Of a stretch of DNA of 64,000 nt, positions 54,210 through 62,646 are shown one piece after another. The position numbers and the translations under genes were made by a program. Every line of letters begins with the position of its first letter. Position 1 is the stretch's first letter. This stretch comes from Bacteroidales bacterium (GTDB taxonomy: Bacteria; Bacteroidota; Bacteroidia; Bacteroidales; UBA932), in assembly GCA_017631435.1 (NCBI GenBank), contig JAGBTG010000056.1:124001-188000 (forward strand). The letters are read 5' to 3'. The notes below the pieces were generated by a model. It made no database searches. It worked only from the letters and a program-made list of their open reading frames with translations, and was not told the origin of the DNA.

Positions 54210-54997
54210 AAATCAAGTTTAAGCCCGTCGTAGGCAGGCTGTACATTGCTTGGCAATATTGATTCCAGATGTGCATGAGTGCCAATCTGGTGCGAAAGAT
54301 GAGTAAGGTAGTTGCGTGGAGCGGCTACCTTTTTTATTATATCAAGAGCCTCCGGCAAAGAGAAGTGGGAAATGTGTTTCTCCTTTCGTACGGTATTGAT
54401 GATGAAAAGGTCAAGTCCTCTCAGCTTTTTAAATTCCTCTTCTGGTATCCTGCTTCCGTCGGTGATATATGCCATGTTGCCAAACCTGAATCCCAGGATT
54501 GGAAGCATGTAGTGGTATACCCTTATTGGGGTGATTGTGAGAGATATGGTATTTCCGTCGGGAAGAATCTTGGAAATAGAGAAAGGATTTTCATCAATTG
54601 TGTGCAGTTTGTACTCCGGCACTCCGGGATATTTGTATTCTGCAAAGGCATATGAGTACTCCATTTTGAGGGAGTCCTGTACATTTGTCTCTGCGTAGAT
54701 GGGAAATGCACTCTTTCGGAAGTAGTTGAATGCACGGATGTCATCCATGCCTCCGGTGTGGTCTTTATGTTGGTGGGTGAGGATAACTGCATCTATATCA
54801 GTTATTTTCTCGCGCAGCATCTGCTGGCGGAAATCCGGTCCGCAATCTATGAGTATGCGGAAACCGTCAACCTCTACAAGTGCAGAGGTGCGGAGTCTGT
54901 TGTCCTTTGGATTCTCCGATGTGCAGACAGGGCAGCTGCATCCAATCATTGGAACGCCCTGAGATGTTCCTGTACCTAAAAATGTGATTTTTCCCAT
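54206..54997 (-). CDS. MBL-fold metallo-hydrolase, PhnP-like
   Basis: 263 residues. KITFLGTGTSQGVPMIGCSC and PVCTSENPKDNRLRTSALVE give the PhnP-type N-terminus with the extra zinc-finger cysteines; VILTHQHKDHTGGMDDIRAF is the metal motif and LTHLSHQIGTHA the C-terminal His set. PhnP is a cyclic ribose phosphodiesterase, but this branch occurs without phn genes and may act on other cyclic nucleotides. A TAACTTTG box ends four bases before its ATG. Confidence 0.85.
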   Translation of the reverse strand: MGKITFLGTGTSQGVPMIGCSCPVCTSENPKDNRLRTSALVEVDGFRILIDCGPDFRQQMLREKITDIDAVILTHQHKDHTGGMDDIRAFNYFRKSAFPIYAETNVQDSLKMEYSYAFAEYKYPGVPEYKLHTIDENPFSISKILPDGNTISLTITPIRVYHYMLPILGFRFGNMAYITDGSRIPEEEFKKLRGLDLFIINTVRKEKHISHFSLPEALDIIKKVAAPRNYLTHLSHQIGTHAHLESILPSNVQPAYDGLKLDF

Positions 54998-55001
54998 ACT
55001 G

Positions 55002-55029
55002 CAAAGTTAGATATTTTTCCCTACCTTTG
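55002..55029. promoter_or_regulatory. Divergent -7 elements with almost no leader
   Basis: Minus strand TAACTTTG (55002-55009) ends four bases before the MBL gene ATG at 54997; plus strand TACCTTTG (55022-55029) ends six bases before the rsmI-like ATG at 55036. Both transcripts should have very short or no leaders. Confidence 0.6.
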
Positions 55030-55035
55030 CCTTCT

Positions 55036-55743
55036 ATGAGCAAAGGAAAATTATATCTTATTCCGTCTCCTCTTGGAGACAATGACCCTAAGGAGGTAAT
55101 TCCTTCTTATGTGTTGGATCTGTTGCACAATATCAACCATTATGTGGTTGAAGAGTTCAGGACTGTGAGGAGATATCTCTCAAGAGCAGGCCTGAAAGGG
55201 GGCATTGAGCAGCTTCAGATGTATGAACTGAATGAGCACACCCCAATTGCCCAAATTGAGAGTTATGTTAAAATTCTTCTCGATGGCAATGATGTGGGAC
55301 TCATCTCCGAGGCAGGACTCCCTGCCGTTGCAGACCCGGGTGCACAGCTTGTTGACCTTGCTCACAGACACGGCATTGAGGTTTGTCCTCTTGTAGGACC
55401 TTCCTCACTGATGATGGCACTTATGGGCAGCGGCCTCAACGGCCAGTGCTTTGCCTTTACAGGCTATCTCCCAGTAAAGCCCGACGAAAGGAAAGCCAAA
55501 ATCAAACTGATTGAGAAAGTCTCACAGCAGCTTAAACAGTCTCAAATAATTATTGAGACACCATACCGCAATGGCCAGCTGTTTGCAGACATGCTCTCAA
55601 CCTGCGCCCCAAAAACCAGAATCTGCGTAGCGGCAGACATAACCCTCCCAACCCAGACAATCATAACAAAATCGGTTGCCGACTGGAAGAAAGCCCCGTT
55701 GGAGATTGGCAAAAGGCCATGTGTATTTGTACTATTGGGTTAA
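55036..55743 (+). CDS. SAM-dependent tetrapyrrole-methylase-fold methyltransferase (RsmI-like)
   Basis: 235 residues from the ATG at 55036 (MSKGKLYLIPSPLGDNDPKE); the frame opens at a TTG nine bases earlier. VGLISEAGLPAVADPGAQLV and PLVGPSSLMMALMGSGLNGQ are the SAM-binding motifs of the RsmI family, which 2'-O-methylates C1402 of 16S rRNA; QIIIETPYRNGQLFADML is also typical. The usual RsmI C-terminal domain is missing, as in the short Bacteroidales form, so its target is less certain. Confidence 0.85.
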   Translation: MSKGKLYLIPSPLGDNDPKEVIPSYVLDLLHNINHYVVEEFRTVRRYLSRAGLKGGIEQLQMYELNEHTPIAQIESYVKILLDGNDVGLISEAGLPAVADPGAQLVDLAHRHGIEVCPLVGPSSLMMALMGSGLNGQCFAFTGYLPVKPDERKAKIKLIEKVSQQLKQSQIIIETPYRNGQLFADMLSTCAPKTRICVAADITLPTQTIITKSVADWKKAPLEIGKRPCVFVLLG

Positions 55744-55773
55744 TATTGAGGAATAATTTGAAAATGTATAAAA

Positions 55774-55893
55774 ATTGAGAAGTATTAAAAATGGAGGACC
55801 TCATTCGACGGTTGCGAGTTATTTCGTAGTGAAACGGAGAAATGACGAAGCAGAGGAGACTGTGTCGTCCTTCATTTTTAAATAATTCTCAAT
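55774..55893. repeat. 120-bp palindromic element (MITE-like) between the rsmI-like gene and folB
   Basis: The arms ATTGAGAAGTATTAAAAATG + GAGGAC and GTCCTTCATTTTTAAATAAT + TCTCAAT are near-perfect inverted copies of about 26 bp. The ~67-bp centre (TCATTCGACGGTTGCGAGTT ... GACGAAGCAGAGGAGAC) has its own smaller inverted repeats (ATTTC/GAAAT). It could be a miniature transposable element or a structured RNA. No protein gene is visible. Confidence 0.7.
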
Positions 55894-55907
55894 ATATTTA
55901 AACTATT

Positions 55908-56258
55908 ATGGATAGAGTTGAGTTGATAGACATGCATTTCTATGCATATCACGGATGTTTTGAGGAAGAACAGATCATCGGGAATAAATTTCTTGTAAAT
56001 TTTTGGGCAGAGGCAGACTTAAGCAAACCTGCTACTACCGACAACATAGAAGATGCCCTAAATTATCAGTTGGTATACAACGTGATAAAAGAACAGATGG
56101 AGATAAAATCACACCTGTTGGAGCATGTTGCAAGGAGAATCCTTGATGCCGTAAAGGCTCAGTTCCCATACATTGAGCGTGCCCAGGTACAGATCTCAAA
56201 ACTCAATCCCCCATTGGGAGGCCAGGTATACGCCTCAAGGGTAACCATGAATCTATAA
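55908..56258 (+). CDS. folB: Dihydroneopterin aldolase
   Basis: 116 residues. VELIDMHFYAYHGCFEEEQI and GNKFLVNFWAEADLSKPATT are the FolB signature; LNYQLVYNVIKEQMEIKSHL LEHV holds the substrate Glu; the C-terminal ISKLNPPLGGQVYASRV holds the catalytic Lys region. It splits dihydroneopterin in folate synthesis. It begins 15 bp after the palindromic element. Confidence 0.95.
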   Translation: MDRVELIDMHFYAYHGCFEEEQIIGNKFLVNFWAEADLSKPATTDNIEDALNYQLVYNVIKEQMEIKSHLLEHVARRILDAVKAQFPYIERAQVQISKLNPPLGGQVYASRVTMNL

Positions 56259-56281
56259 ATTGAATTGGCAAACAAGAGAAT

Positions 56282-57541
56282 ATGACAAACAAGACAGTAG
56301 CATTTGTAACATTAGGGTGTAAACTTAACTTTTCAGAAACTTCCACTATTGCCCAGCAGTTTCTCGACAACGGTTACGTGAAGGTTGCGCAGAACAAGCC
56401 TGCAGATATTTATGTGATAAATACCTGCAGTGTAACTGAACATGCCGACAAAAAATGCCGTCAGGCCATAAGGAAGCTCCACAAGCAGAACCCTGATGCA
56501 ATTATTGCAGTTACAGGTTGCTATGCCCAGCTGAAACCAGCAGAGATTATGGCAATTGAGGGTGTTGATCTTGTAGTAGGTGCAGACCGTAAAGGTGATG
56601 TGTTCCAGTTGGTAAGTGAACTCCCAGCAAAACAGGGCAGTGCCCGTTCATACTCTTGTGCCATAAACGAAGTTGAAACAATTTTCCCAGCATTTTCAAG
56701 TGGTGAGAGAACCCGCTCTTTCCTTAAAGTACAGGACGGTTGCAACTACCATTGCTCATACTGTACCATTCCACTGGCCCGAGGCAAGAGCCGTAACCTT
56801 CCAATCTCAGTATTGGTAGAAGAGGCCAAAGCCATTGCAGCTAAAGGAATTAAGGAGATAGTCCTTACAGGTGTAAATACCGGAGATTACGGACGTACAA
56901 CAGGAGAAGACTTTCTGGATCTTCTTAAAGCTTTGAACGAGGTTGAAGGAATTGAGAGATACCGTATCTCTTCAATTGAACCAAACCTTTTGCGCGAGGA
57001 TATTATAGAGTGGATTGCCAGTGGTAACAAATTCCAGAACCATTTCCACATTCCTCTTCAGTGCGGCTCAGATGCTGTACTTAAAGTAATGCGCCGCCGC
57101 TATACCACAGCAATGTTTGCTGAAAAGATTGAGATGGTCCGCCGCATTATGGGAGATGTTTTCTTTGGAATTGATGTAATTGTAGGCTTCCCGGGTGAGA
57201 CCGACGAGGAGTTTGAAAAATGCTACAACTTCCTGAAAAACACCATCAAACCAGCATTCATCCATGTGTTCCCTTACTCCCGACGGGCCAATACTCCTGC
57301 GGCTGAAATGCCTGACCAGGTACACGAGGCAACCAAGACCGCAAGGGTAGAGGCGTTGACAAAACTCTCGGACCTGTTGCACGAAGAGTATGTTGCAAGA
57401 CATAAAAATACCACCCAATGGGTGTTATTTGAGTCAACCCAAAAAGGTGGTATGATGTATGGTTATACCGGCAACTACATCCGTGTGGAGAGGCCGTATG
57501 ACAAATCAAAGATTGGCAATATCTGCGAGGAAACGATTTAA
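56282..57541 (+). CDS. mtaB: tRNA (t6A37) methylthiotransferase MtaB
   Basis: 419 residues. The N-terminal UPF0004 domain has FVTLGCKLNFSETSTIAQQF, NTCSVTEHADKKCRQAIRKL and VTGCYAQLKP with three cluster cysteines. QDGCNYHCSYCTIPLARGKS is the radical-SAM CxxxCxxC. A TRAM-like tail follows (QWVLFESTQKGGMMYGYTGN). It converts t6A to ms2t6A at position 37 of tRNAs. folB lies 23 bp upstream; the next gene converges after 1 bp. tsaD, which makes t6A, is 4 kb away. Confidence 0.95.
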   Translation: MTNKTVAFVTLGCKLNFSETSTIAQQFLDNGYVKVAQNKPADIYVINTCSVTEHADKKCRQAIRKLHKQNPDAIIAVTGCYAQLKPAEIMAIEGVDLVVGADRKGDVFQLVSELPAKQGSARSYSCAINEVETIFPAFSSGERTRSFLKVQDGCNYHCSYCTIPLARGKSRNLPISVLVEEAKAIAAKGIKEIVLTGVNTGDYGRTTGEDFLDLLKALNEVEGIERYRISSIEPNLLREDIIEWIASGNKFQNHFHIPLQCGSDAVLKVMRRRYTTAMFAEKIEMVRRIMGDVFFGIDVIVGFPGETDEEFEKCYNFLKNTIKPAFIHVFPYSRRANTPAAEMPDQVHEATKTARVEALTKLSDLLHEEYVARHKNTTQWVLFESTQKGGMMYGYTGNYIRVERPYDKSKIGNICEETI

Positions 57542-57542
57542 T

Positions 57543-58529
57543 TTACTCCAAATTCATTTCCACTTCATAAGTGCTTACCTCGTGTTTGCCTTCCCTGATT
57601 GAGTGCAATTCACCAACGCAGTATCCTGGCCAACCTGTTTCTGTGTGTACTTTTACAAAAGTAAGCAGATATAACTGGTAGTCACCGAACATTTCTGCAG
57701 TGATTTCATTTGCCTTGTCGGGGAACATTTTCTTTGCTGCTTCAACCAATCCTGCCTTAAGCTGGTCTGAGTTGTAAAGTTTGGCCATATTTATCCCAAC
57801 CCAAGAGGATTCTGGATCACATTGTGAGATTGCAAACATGTTTTCTACCTTAAGCAATGTGTTTGCAAGTACCGGGTTTGATTCCTCAGTTTCAGATCTG
57901 TACCTTTTCCCTATATCAAGTTTGGTCCCGTGGAAACTGAATAGTGTAAGTATCTCTTCATAAGCCTTGTATACTGTATTTTCATTGCTGTATGCCTGCA
58001 GGATTGAATTGAGTACCTGATTCACCATTTCTGAAAATTGCTGTTTCTGCTCATCAGTTAGACCGGCAGTCATCCCGTCAATCTCCTTTTTGCAGTCTTC
58101 CACAACAATCTTAAGCCCTTCTGTAATCTGTTGCCTTATCTGCTCCATATTGTCAATCCCGGTAATTGTGCCGTATTGGTCGGTATTGAATACAACAGGA
58201 ACAGTCACATCTTCAAGGTGTTTGTAGATGATTTTTGTTATTGGATTGTCGGGATCCATACCAAGAACTGCCATCTCCTGGATACATTTCAGTTTATATC
58301 CTGTTCCGGTACTGTCGGTAACTTCTATTGTGTATTTTGTAAAGTTGTCGTACAACTTTGTTGTATCTCCGTTTTCCACCACATATTTGGAGTAGTTTAC
58401 ATCGTATGTGTATTTATCTCCCTTTTCCCAATATGCAACTACCTGTACAGTTGAATCCTGTAGGTTGATTTGCGCCATGGCCTGTGATGCAAACAGGGCC
58501 ATTATCAGTAATGCGAAAATTTTTTTCAT
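57543..58529 (-). CDS. Hypothetical secreted protein
   Basis: 328 residues. Signal peptide MKKIFALLIMALFASQAMAQ. The mature protein has a beta-rich N-domain (VVAYWEKGDKYTYDVNYSKY) with Thr/Asp-rich stretches, a central helical stretch (KEIDGMTAGLTDEQKQQFSE), and a C-terminal beta region (GDYQLYLLTFVKVHTETGWP). No family recognised; the general look is of a periplasmic Bacteroidales protein that may bind lipid or peptide. Monocistronic and tail-to-tail with mtaB. Confidence 0.75.
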   Translation of the reverse strand: MKKIFALLIMALFASQAMAQINLQDSTVQVVAYWEKGDKYTYDVNYSKYVVENGDTTKLYDNFTKYTIEVTDSTGTGYKLKCIQEMAVLGMDPDNPITKIIYKHLEDVTVPVVFNTDQYGTITGIDNMEQIRQQITEGLKIVVEDCKKEIDGMTAGLTDEQKQQFSEMVNQVLNSILQAYSNENTVYKAYEEILTLFSFHGTKLDIGKRYRSETEESNPVLANTLLKVENMFAISQCDPESSWVGINMAKLYNSDQLKAGLVEAAKKMFPDKANEITAEMFGDYQLYLLTFVKVHTETGWPGYCVGELHSIREGKHEVSTYEVEMNLE

Positions 58530-58592
58530 TAGATTTATGTTTATTGTTTATGTAAATTTAGGAAGAATAATTGTATTTCTGATACTTTTATT

Positions 58593-58622
58593 TAACTTTG
58601 CAATAATAGTAACGTTATAACG
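58593..58622 (+). promoter_or_regulatory. Promoter and candidate operator of the DUF3990/HTH module
   Basis: TAACTTTG (58593-58600) matches the -7 consensus. Twelve bases further, CGTTATAACG (58613-58622) is a perfect palindrome inside ATAGTAACGTTATAACGATA, well placed for autorepression by the module's HTH protein. Confidence 0.55.
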
Positions 58623-58640
58623 ATAGTTGAAAGAGATGTT

Positions 58641-59312
58641 ATGATTCTTTATCATGGGTCAGATAAAATAATCAAGTCGCCTGCGTTTGGTGTAGGAAAT
58701 CCAAAAAATGATTATGGATTGGGTTTCTATTGCACCGAACATTTGGATTTGGCTAAAGAATGGGCTTGTTCTGAAGGTAGAGATGGATTTGCCAATATGT
58801 ACACATTAAATTTGGAAGACTTGAAAGTTCTTGATCTTCAAAGTGATGATTATCATATTCTTAATTGGCTTGCAATTCTTTTGCAGAACAGAACTTTTGT
58901 TCTGAAAAACGGTTTACCGGCAGAAGCGCACAACTATATTCTTGAAAATTTCCTACCCAGTTATCGGGATTATGATGTTATCAGAGGTTATAGGGCTGAT
59001 GATTCTTATTTTGCTTTTACACAGGATTTTATCAATAATACAATTTCTTTAAGGCAACTGCGCAAGGCTATGTATTTGGGCAAATTGGGTGAGCAGATTG
59101 TAATTAAAAGCAAGAGAGCATTTTCTTACCTCAAATTTGAGAAGCCAATTGTAGCGGCAAATGAGGTTTACTATCCTAATAAAGTTGCCAGGGACAGGAG
59201 TGCAAGAAATGCATTCAGGATTGAAAAAACTTTAACTCCTGTAATTGATGATGTCTATATTATTGATATAATCAGAAACGGTTGGAAGAATGATGATACA
59301 CGCTTACGATGA
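58641..59312 (+). CDS. DUF3990 protein, putative ADP-ribosyltransferase-fold toxin
   Basis: 223 residues. MILYHGSDKIIKSPAFGVGN and DYGLGFYCTEHLDLAKEWAC match DUF3990 (PF13151): a YHGS strand with His, then GxGFYxTE with Tyr, as in the H-Y-x arrangement of PARP/Tpt1-like ADP-ribosyltransferase folds. GEQIVIKSKRAFSYLKF would carry the third motif, with Gln rather than the usual Glu. It is followed with a 23-bp overlap by an HTH gene, a common toxin-antitoxin layout. I infer a type II toxin modifying an unknown target. Confidence 0.75.
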   Translation: MILYHGSDKIIKSPAFGVGNPKNDYGLGFYCTEHLDLAKEWACSEGRDGFANMYTLNLEDLKVLDLQSDDYHILNWLAILLQNRTFVLKNGLPAEAHNYILENFLPSYRDYDVIRGYRADDSYFAFTQDFINNTISLRQLRKAMYLGKLGEQIVIKSKRAFSYLKFEKPIVAANEVYYPNKVARDRSARNAFRIEKTLTPVIDDVYIIDIIRNGWKNDDTRLR

Positions 59313-59934
59313 AATATATCTTGAGGATGCAATGAATAATTTTGCTGTAATGCTGGATTATGGTTCTCAAGCCTATGAAGGTGATATTGAAGAGTTTTAC
59401 GAATCATTTCTTGCTTCTGATGTTGCATGTCAGTTTGAAAAGGGCAATCCGCAATATATTGCAGGTCTGTCGGGAATAGAATTGGCAGAAACTGTTTTTG
59501 TGTATCAGAAGGTCAATTCTCATGAAGTGGACTATCTTCCCGACAATTATTCAGATGTTTATTGGGCTGGTTGGGCATTGGCGTATTTCCAATGGGTGAG
59601 TAATTTTTCTTTCTCTTTTATCCAAAAATCCGGACTGACTCTTAAACGGGTTTTGCAAATGTACAGTACATTTCATGAAGCTGATATATCAAAGTTTGTT
59701 GAAGCAGCTTATGAAATAATTGGGAAAGCACGTTCAGCTGCTCACAATATTTTAAAGAGTTTACGTAAAAATGCCGGGTTTACACAGCAGGAACTGGCAA
59801 CACGTTCCGGTGTTTCTTTGCGTATGATTAGAGCGTATGAACAAGGAGCCCAAGACCTTGGAAAGGCTGAGGCCAGAACTTTACTTAATTTGGCTACAGT
59901 TTTGGGTTGTTCTCCCGAGACTCTGCTTTACTGA
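59290..59934 (+). CDS. XRE-type HTH protein, putative cognate antitoxin
   Basis: 214 residues from the first ATG (MMIHAYDEIYLEDAMNNFAV), which overlaps the DUF3990 gene by 23 bp; a later start at MNNFAVML is possible. The N-terminal ~130 residues are an uncharacterised domain (YWAGWALAYFQWVSNFSFSF resembles the DUF3791-type partners). The C-terminal ~65 residues are a clear helix-turn-helix: LRKNAGFTQQELATRSGVSL, RMIRAYEQGAQDLGKAEART. It should neutralise the toxin through its N-domain and repress the promoter through the HTH. The stop overlaps the convergent FAD gene by 7 bp. Confidence 0.75.
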   Translation: MMIHAYDEIYLEDAMNNFAVMLDYGSQAYEGDIEEFYESFLASDVACQFEKGNPQYIAGLSGIELAETVFVYQKVNSHEVDYLPDNYSDVYWAGWALAYFQWVSNFSFSFIQKSGLTLKRVLQMYSTFHEADISKFVEAAYEIIGKARSAAHNILKSLRKNAGFTQQELATRSGVSLRMIRAYEQGAQDLGKAEARTLLNLATVLGCSPETLLY

Positions 59935-61505
59935 TTATTTTCAGAAAATATCTTCACTGCACAATTGATTCCGTCCATGGCGGATGAGACTATTCCTCCT
60001 GCGTAGCCTGCACCTTCTCCGCAAGGGTAGATGCCAGGAAGGGATACGTGCTGCAGGGTTTCCTTGTCTCTTGGAATCCTTACCGGTGATGATGTGCGGG
60101 ACTCAACAGCCAGCAAAAGGGCCTTGTTGGTGTAGTAGCCGCGCATCTTCTTGTTGAACTCGGGGAATGCCTTCTGCAGGCGGGTTGCTACAAACGGAGG
60201 CAGCAGCTCATGGAGTGGGGCAGGGTAGGCTCCCGGCTTGTATGATGTCTCAGGAAGGTCTTTTGAAACTATGCCGCGGCAGAAGTCTTCCATTCTTTGG
60301 GCTGGAGCCATTATGCTGTTGCTGTTTGCAAACAGTTTGCGCTCAACATCCTGCTGGAATCTCAATACCTGAAGCGGCCCGTGTTCTGCATATTCCGGAA
60401 CATCCTCTGGATTTACCTGTACTACTACACCTGCGTTGGCCCATTTTGAGTTGCGGGCAGAATTGCTCATTCCGTTCAATACCATTTCACCTTCTGATGT
60501 TGCAGCCGGTACAAGGATTCCTCCAGGACACATGCAGAATGAAAATACTCCCCTGCCATCTACTTGTGCTACAAGAGAATACTCTGCTGTAGGCAAGTAT
60601 GGCTGGTATTTTCCGTGGTACTGGATGTTGTTTATCAACGATTGCGGATGCTCCACTCGCACTCCAAGTGCAAAACCTTTTGGCTCAATTGTCCACCCTT
60701 TGGCGTTGAACAATTCATAGATGTCCCTTGCCGAGTGGCCTGTTGCAAGTATGATATTTTTAGCGGAGTATATTTTTCTTCCCGACGAATCACCATCGGG
60801 AAGATTTACCTCTTCCACAACGGCATCCCATTTATCACCGCTGCGCACAAAGTCAACTACGTGTGAATTGAAATGCACCTCACCTCCGTGTTCAATTACA
60901 CAGTTGCGCATGTTTTCTATTACACGGGGAAGTTTGTCGCTCCCTATGTGGGCATGGGATTCTATCAATATTGAAGGGTCTGCTCCAAAGTGTACAAAAA
61001 GGTGTAGTATTTCCCTTATGTCACCTTTTTTGGTTGAGCGGGTGTAGAGTTTTCCGTCTGAGAAGGTACCTGCGCCTCCCTCTCCAAAGCAGTAGTTGGA
61101 ATTGGGGTTCACTTTCTGCTCGCGGGAGAGTTTTGCCATGTCAAATTTGCGCTGGTGCACATCTTTTCCGCGCTCAAGAACAATTGGCTTCAGGCCAAGC
61201 TGTACAAGTTTCAATGCTGCAAAAAGGCCTGCAGGGCCGCATCCTACAATAATTACAGGCTCAGCGTCATGAACATCTTTAAATTCTGCAAGTTTGTATG
61301 GCTCAATTGGTTCCATTCCTCTTAGCGCCACATTTACCCTATATCTGAATTTGATGTCTCCGCCGCGGGCATCCAAAGAGCGTTTCCTTACCTCGTGAGA
61401 GATTACTGCGCCCGGACGGGCCCTCAATGCCTTTTCACATGCGGCAATTATATCCTTGTCTGTAGGATTGAACTTTGCAGGAAATACAACTTCTACCTCT
61501 TTCAT
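59928..61505 (-). CDS. FAD-dependent dehydrogenase (COG2509 family)
   Basis: 525 residues. An N-terminal ~80-residue domain (KALRARPGAVISHEVRKRSL DARGGDIKFRYRV) precedes the FAD-binding fold PVIIVGCGPAGLFAALKLVQ with the dinucleotide motif. NSNYCFGEGGAGTFSDGKLY and a GIYPCGEGAGYAGGIVSSAM segment near the C-terminus are diagnostic of COG2509. The reaction is unknown; the family is widespread and conserved. Monocistronic or with tsaD upstream (36-bp gap). Confidence 0.88.
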   Translation of the reverse strand: MKEVEVVFPAKFNPTDKDIIAACEKALRARPGAVISHEVRKRSLDARGGDIKFRYRVNVALRGMEPIEPYKLAEFKDVHDAEPVIIVGCGPAGLFAALKLVQLGLKPIVLERGKDVHQRKFDMAKLSREQKVNPNSNYCFGEGGAGTFSDGKLYTRSTKKGDIREILHLFVHFGADPSILIESHAHIGSDKLPRVIENMRNCVIEHGGEVHFNSHVVDFVRSGDKWDAVVEEVNLPDGDSSGRKIYSAKNIILATGHSARDIYELFNAKGWTIEPKGFALGVRVEHPQSLINNIQYHGKYQPYLPTAEYSLVAQVDGRGVFSFCMCPGGILVPAATSEGEMVLNGMSNSARNSKWANAGVVVQVNPEDVPEYAEHGPLQVLRFQQDVERKLFANSNSIMAPAQRMEDFCRGIVSKDLPETSYKPGAYPAPLHELLPPFVATRLQKAFPEFNKKMRGYYTNKALLLAVESRTSSPVRIPRDKETLQHVSLPGIYPCGEGAGYAGGIVSSAMDGINCAVKIFSENNQ

Positions 61506-61540
61506 AAACTGCTGGTTAAAAGGGTGTATTGTGCCACCCG

Positions 61541-62566
61541 TTATTTCATGTCAGCTGCCCTTGAAATTGGGGCTGCATCTATTGGACATGTCATGCCAAG
61601 GCGGAATTTGCACAATCCGCTCATTGCAATCATTGCTGCGTTGTCTGTTGTGAACTTGAATTCAGGGATGAATGTTGTCCAGCCTCTCTTTACACCTTCA
61701 TTGTATATTCTTTCCCTCAGACCGGAGTTTGCAGATACTCCACCTCCAATGGTAATCTGCTTGATTCCTGTCTCTTTTACTGCTTTAACAAGTTTGTCGA
61801 GAAGAATGTCAATGAGATGTTTCTGGAAGGATGCACATATGTCTGCCTTATTCTCCTCAATGAAGTTCTGGTTCTCTTTAAGCTGGTCTCTGAGGAAATA
61901 AAGTAAAGATGTTTTAATTCCGCTGAAACTGTAGTCGAGTCCCTGAATATGAGGTTTTGAGAATTTGAAACGGTTAGCGTCACCCTCTTTTGCAAGTTTG
62001 TCCACTATTGGACCTCCAGGGTAGCCGAGTCCCATCATTTTGGCGCATTTGTCAAATGCCTCGCCTACGGCATCGTCTATAGTGTGTCCTATTACCTCAA
62101 AGTTAAGGTAATCAGTTACTTTTACTATCTGTGTATGACCGCCGGAAACAAGCAGTGAAAGGAATGGAAACTCTGGAGACCTGTTCTCCTTGCCCTCTTC
62201 TTTAAGGAAGTGCGAAAGGATATGTCCCTGAAGGTGGTTAACCTCTACAAGCGGTTTTCCGGTGGAGATAGAGAGTCCTTTGGCAAAGGATGTACCTACA
62301 AGAAGAGATCCTAAAAGACCTGGGCCTCTTGTAAATGCAATGGCATCTATATCATCCATTGTTACTCCGGCCTTTTTCAAAGCCTGGTCAACAACAGGGA
62401 GGATGTTCTGCTGGTGTGCCCGTGATGCAAGCTCCGGAATAACACCGCCATAATTTCTGTGAACTTCCTGGCTTGCCATTACGTTTGATAGAAGATATTC
62501 ATCCCTGATTACTGCAGCGGATGTATCATCGCATGAAGACTCAATACCTAAAATTAAATAGCTCAT
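61541..62566 (-). CDS. tsaD: tRNA N6-adenosine threonylcarbamoyltransferase TsaD
   Basis: 341 residues. ILGIESSCDDTSAAVIRDEY is the N-terminal ATPase motif, NHLQGHILSHF the metal-binding HxxxH, LVSGGHTQIV and GGVSANSGLRERI are also conserved. It transfers the threonylcarbamoyl group to A37 with TsaB, TsaC and TsaE. The MtaB gene that modifies the product further lies in the same window. Divergent from the TamB-like gene. Confidence 0.97.
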   Translation of the reverse strand: MSYLILGIESSCDDTSAAVIRDEYLLSNVMASQEVHRNYGGVIPELASRAHQQNILPVVDQALKKAGVTMDDIDAIAFTRGPGLLGSLLVGTSFAKGLSISTGKPLVEVNHLQGHILSHFLKEEGKENRSPEFPFLSLLVSGGHTQIVKVTDYLNFEVIGHTIDDAVGEAFDKCAKMMGLGYPGGPIVDKLAKEGDANRFKFSKPHIQGLDYSFSGIKTSLLYFLRDQLKENQNFIEENKADICASFQKHLIDILLDKLVKAVKETGIKQITIGGGVSANSGLRERIYNEGVKRGWTTFIPEFKFTTDNAAMIAMSGLCKFRLGMTCPIDAAPISRAADMK

Positions 62567-62608
62567 AAAGATTTTAATATAATTGCAAATCTACTCAGTT
62601 TTTTTGAT

Positions 62609-62616
62609 TAAATTTG
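62609..62616 (+). promoter_or_regulatory. -7 promoter element of the TamB-like gene
   Basis: TAAATTTG, about 30 bases before the N-terminal coding sequence. Confidence 0.55.
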
Positions 62617-62646
62617 CTATTTGGGTATACATAACGGAGATTTTTT

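Noticed and set aside
55774..55893. tRNA gene in the rsmI-folB gap
   Set aside because: The symmetrical long arms and lack of T-loop and anticodon features do not fit a cloverleaf.
1041..60786. TCCCGAC as a Chi or KOPS site
   Set aside because: Copies are balanced between strands (about 23 to 24), while those signals are strongly biased along a replichore. One 64-kb window cannot fully exclude it.
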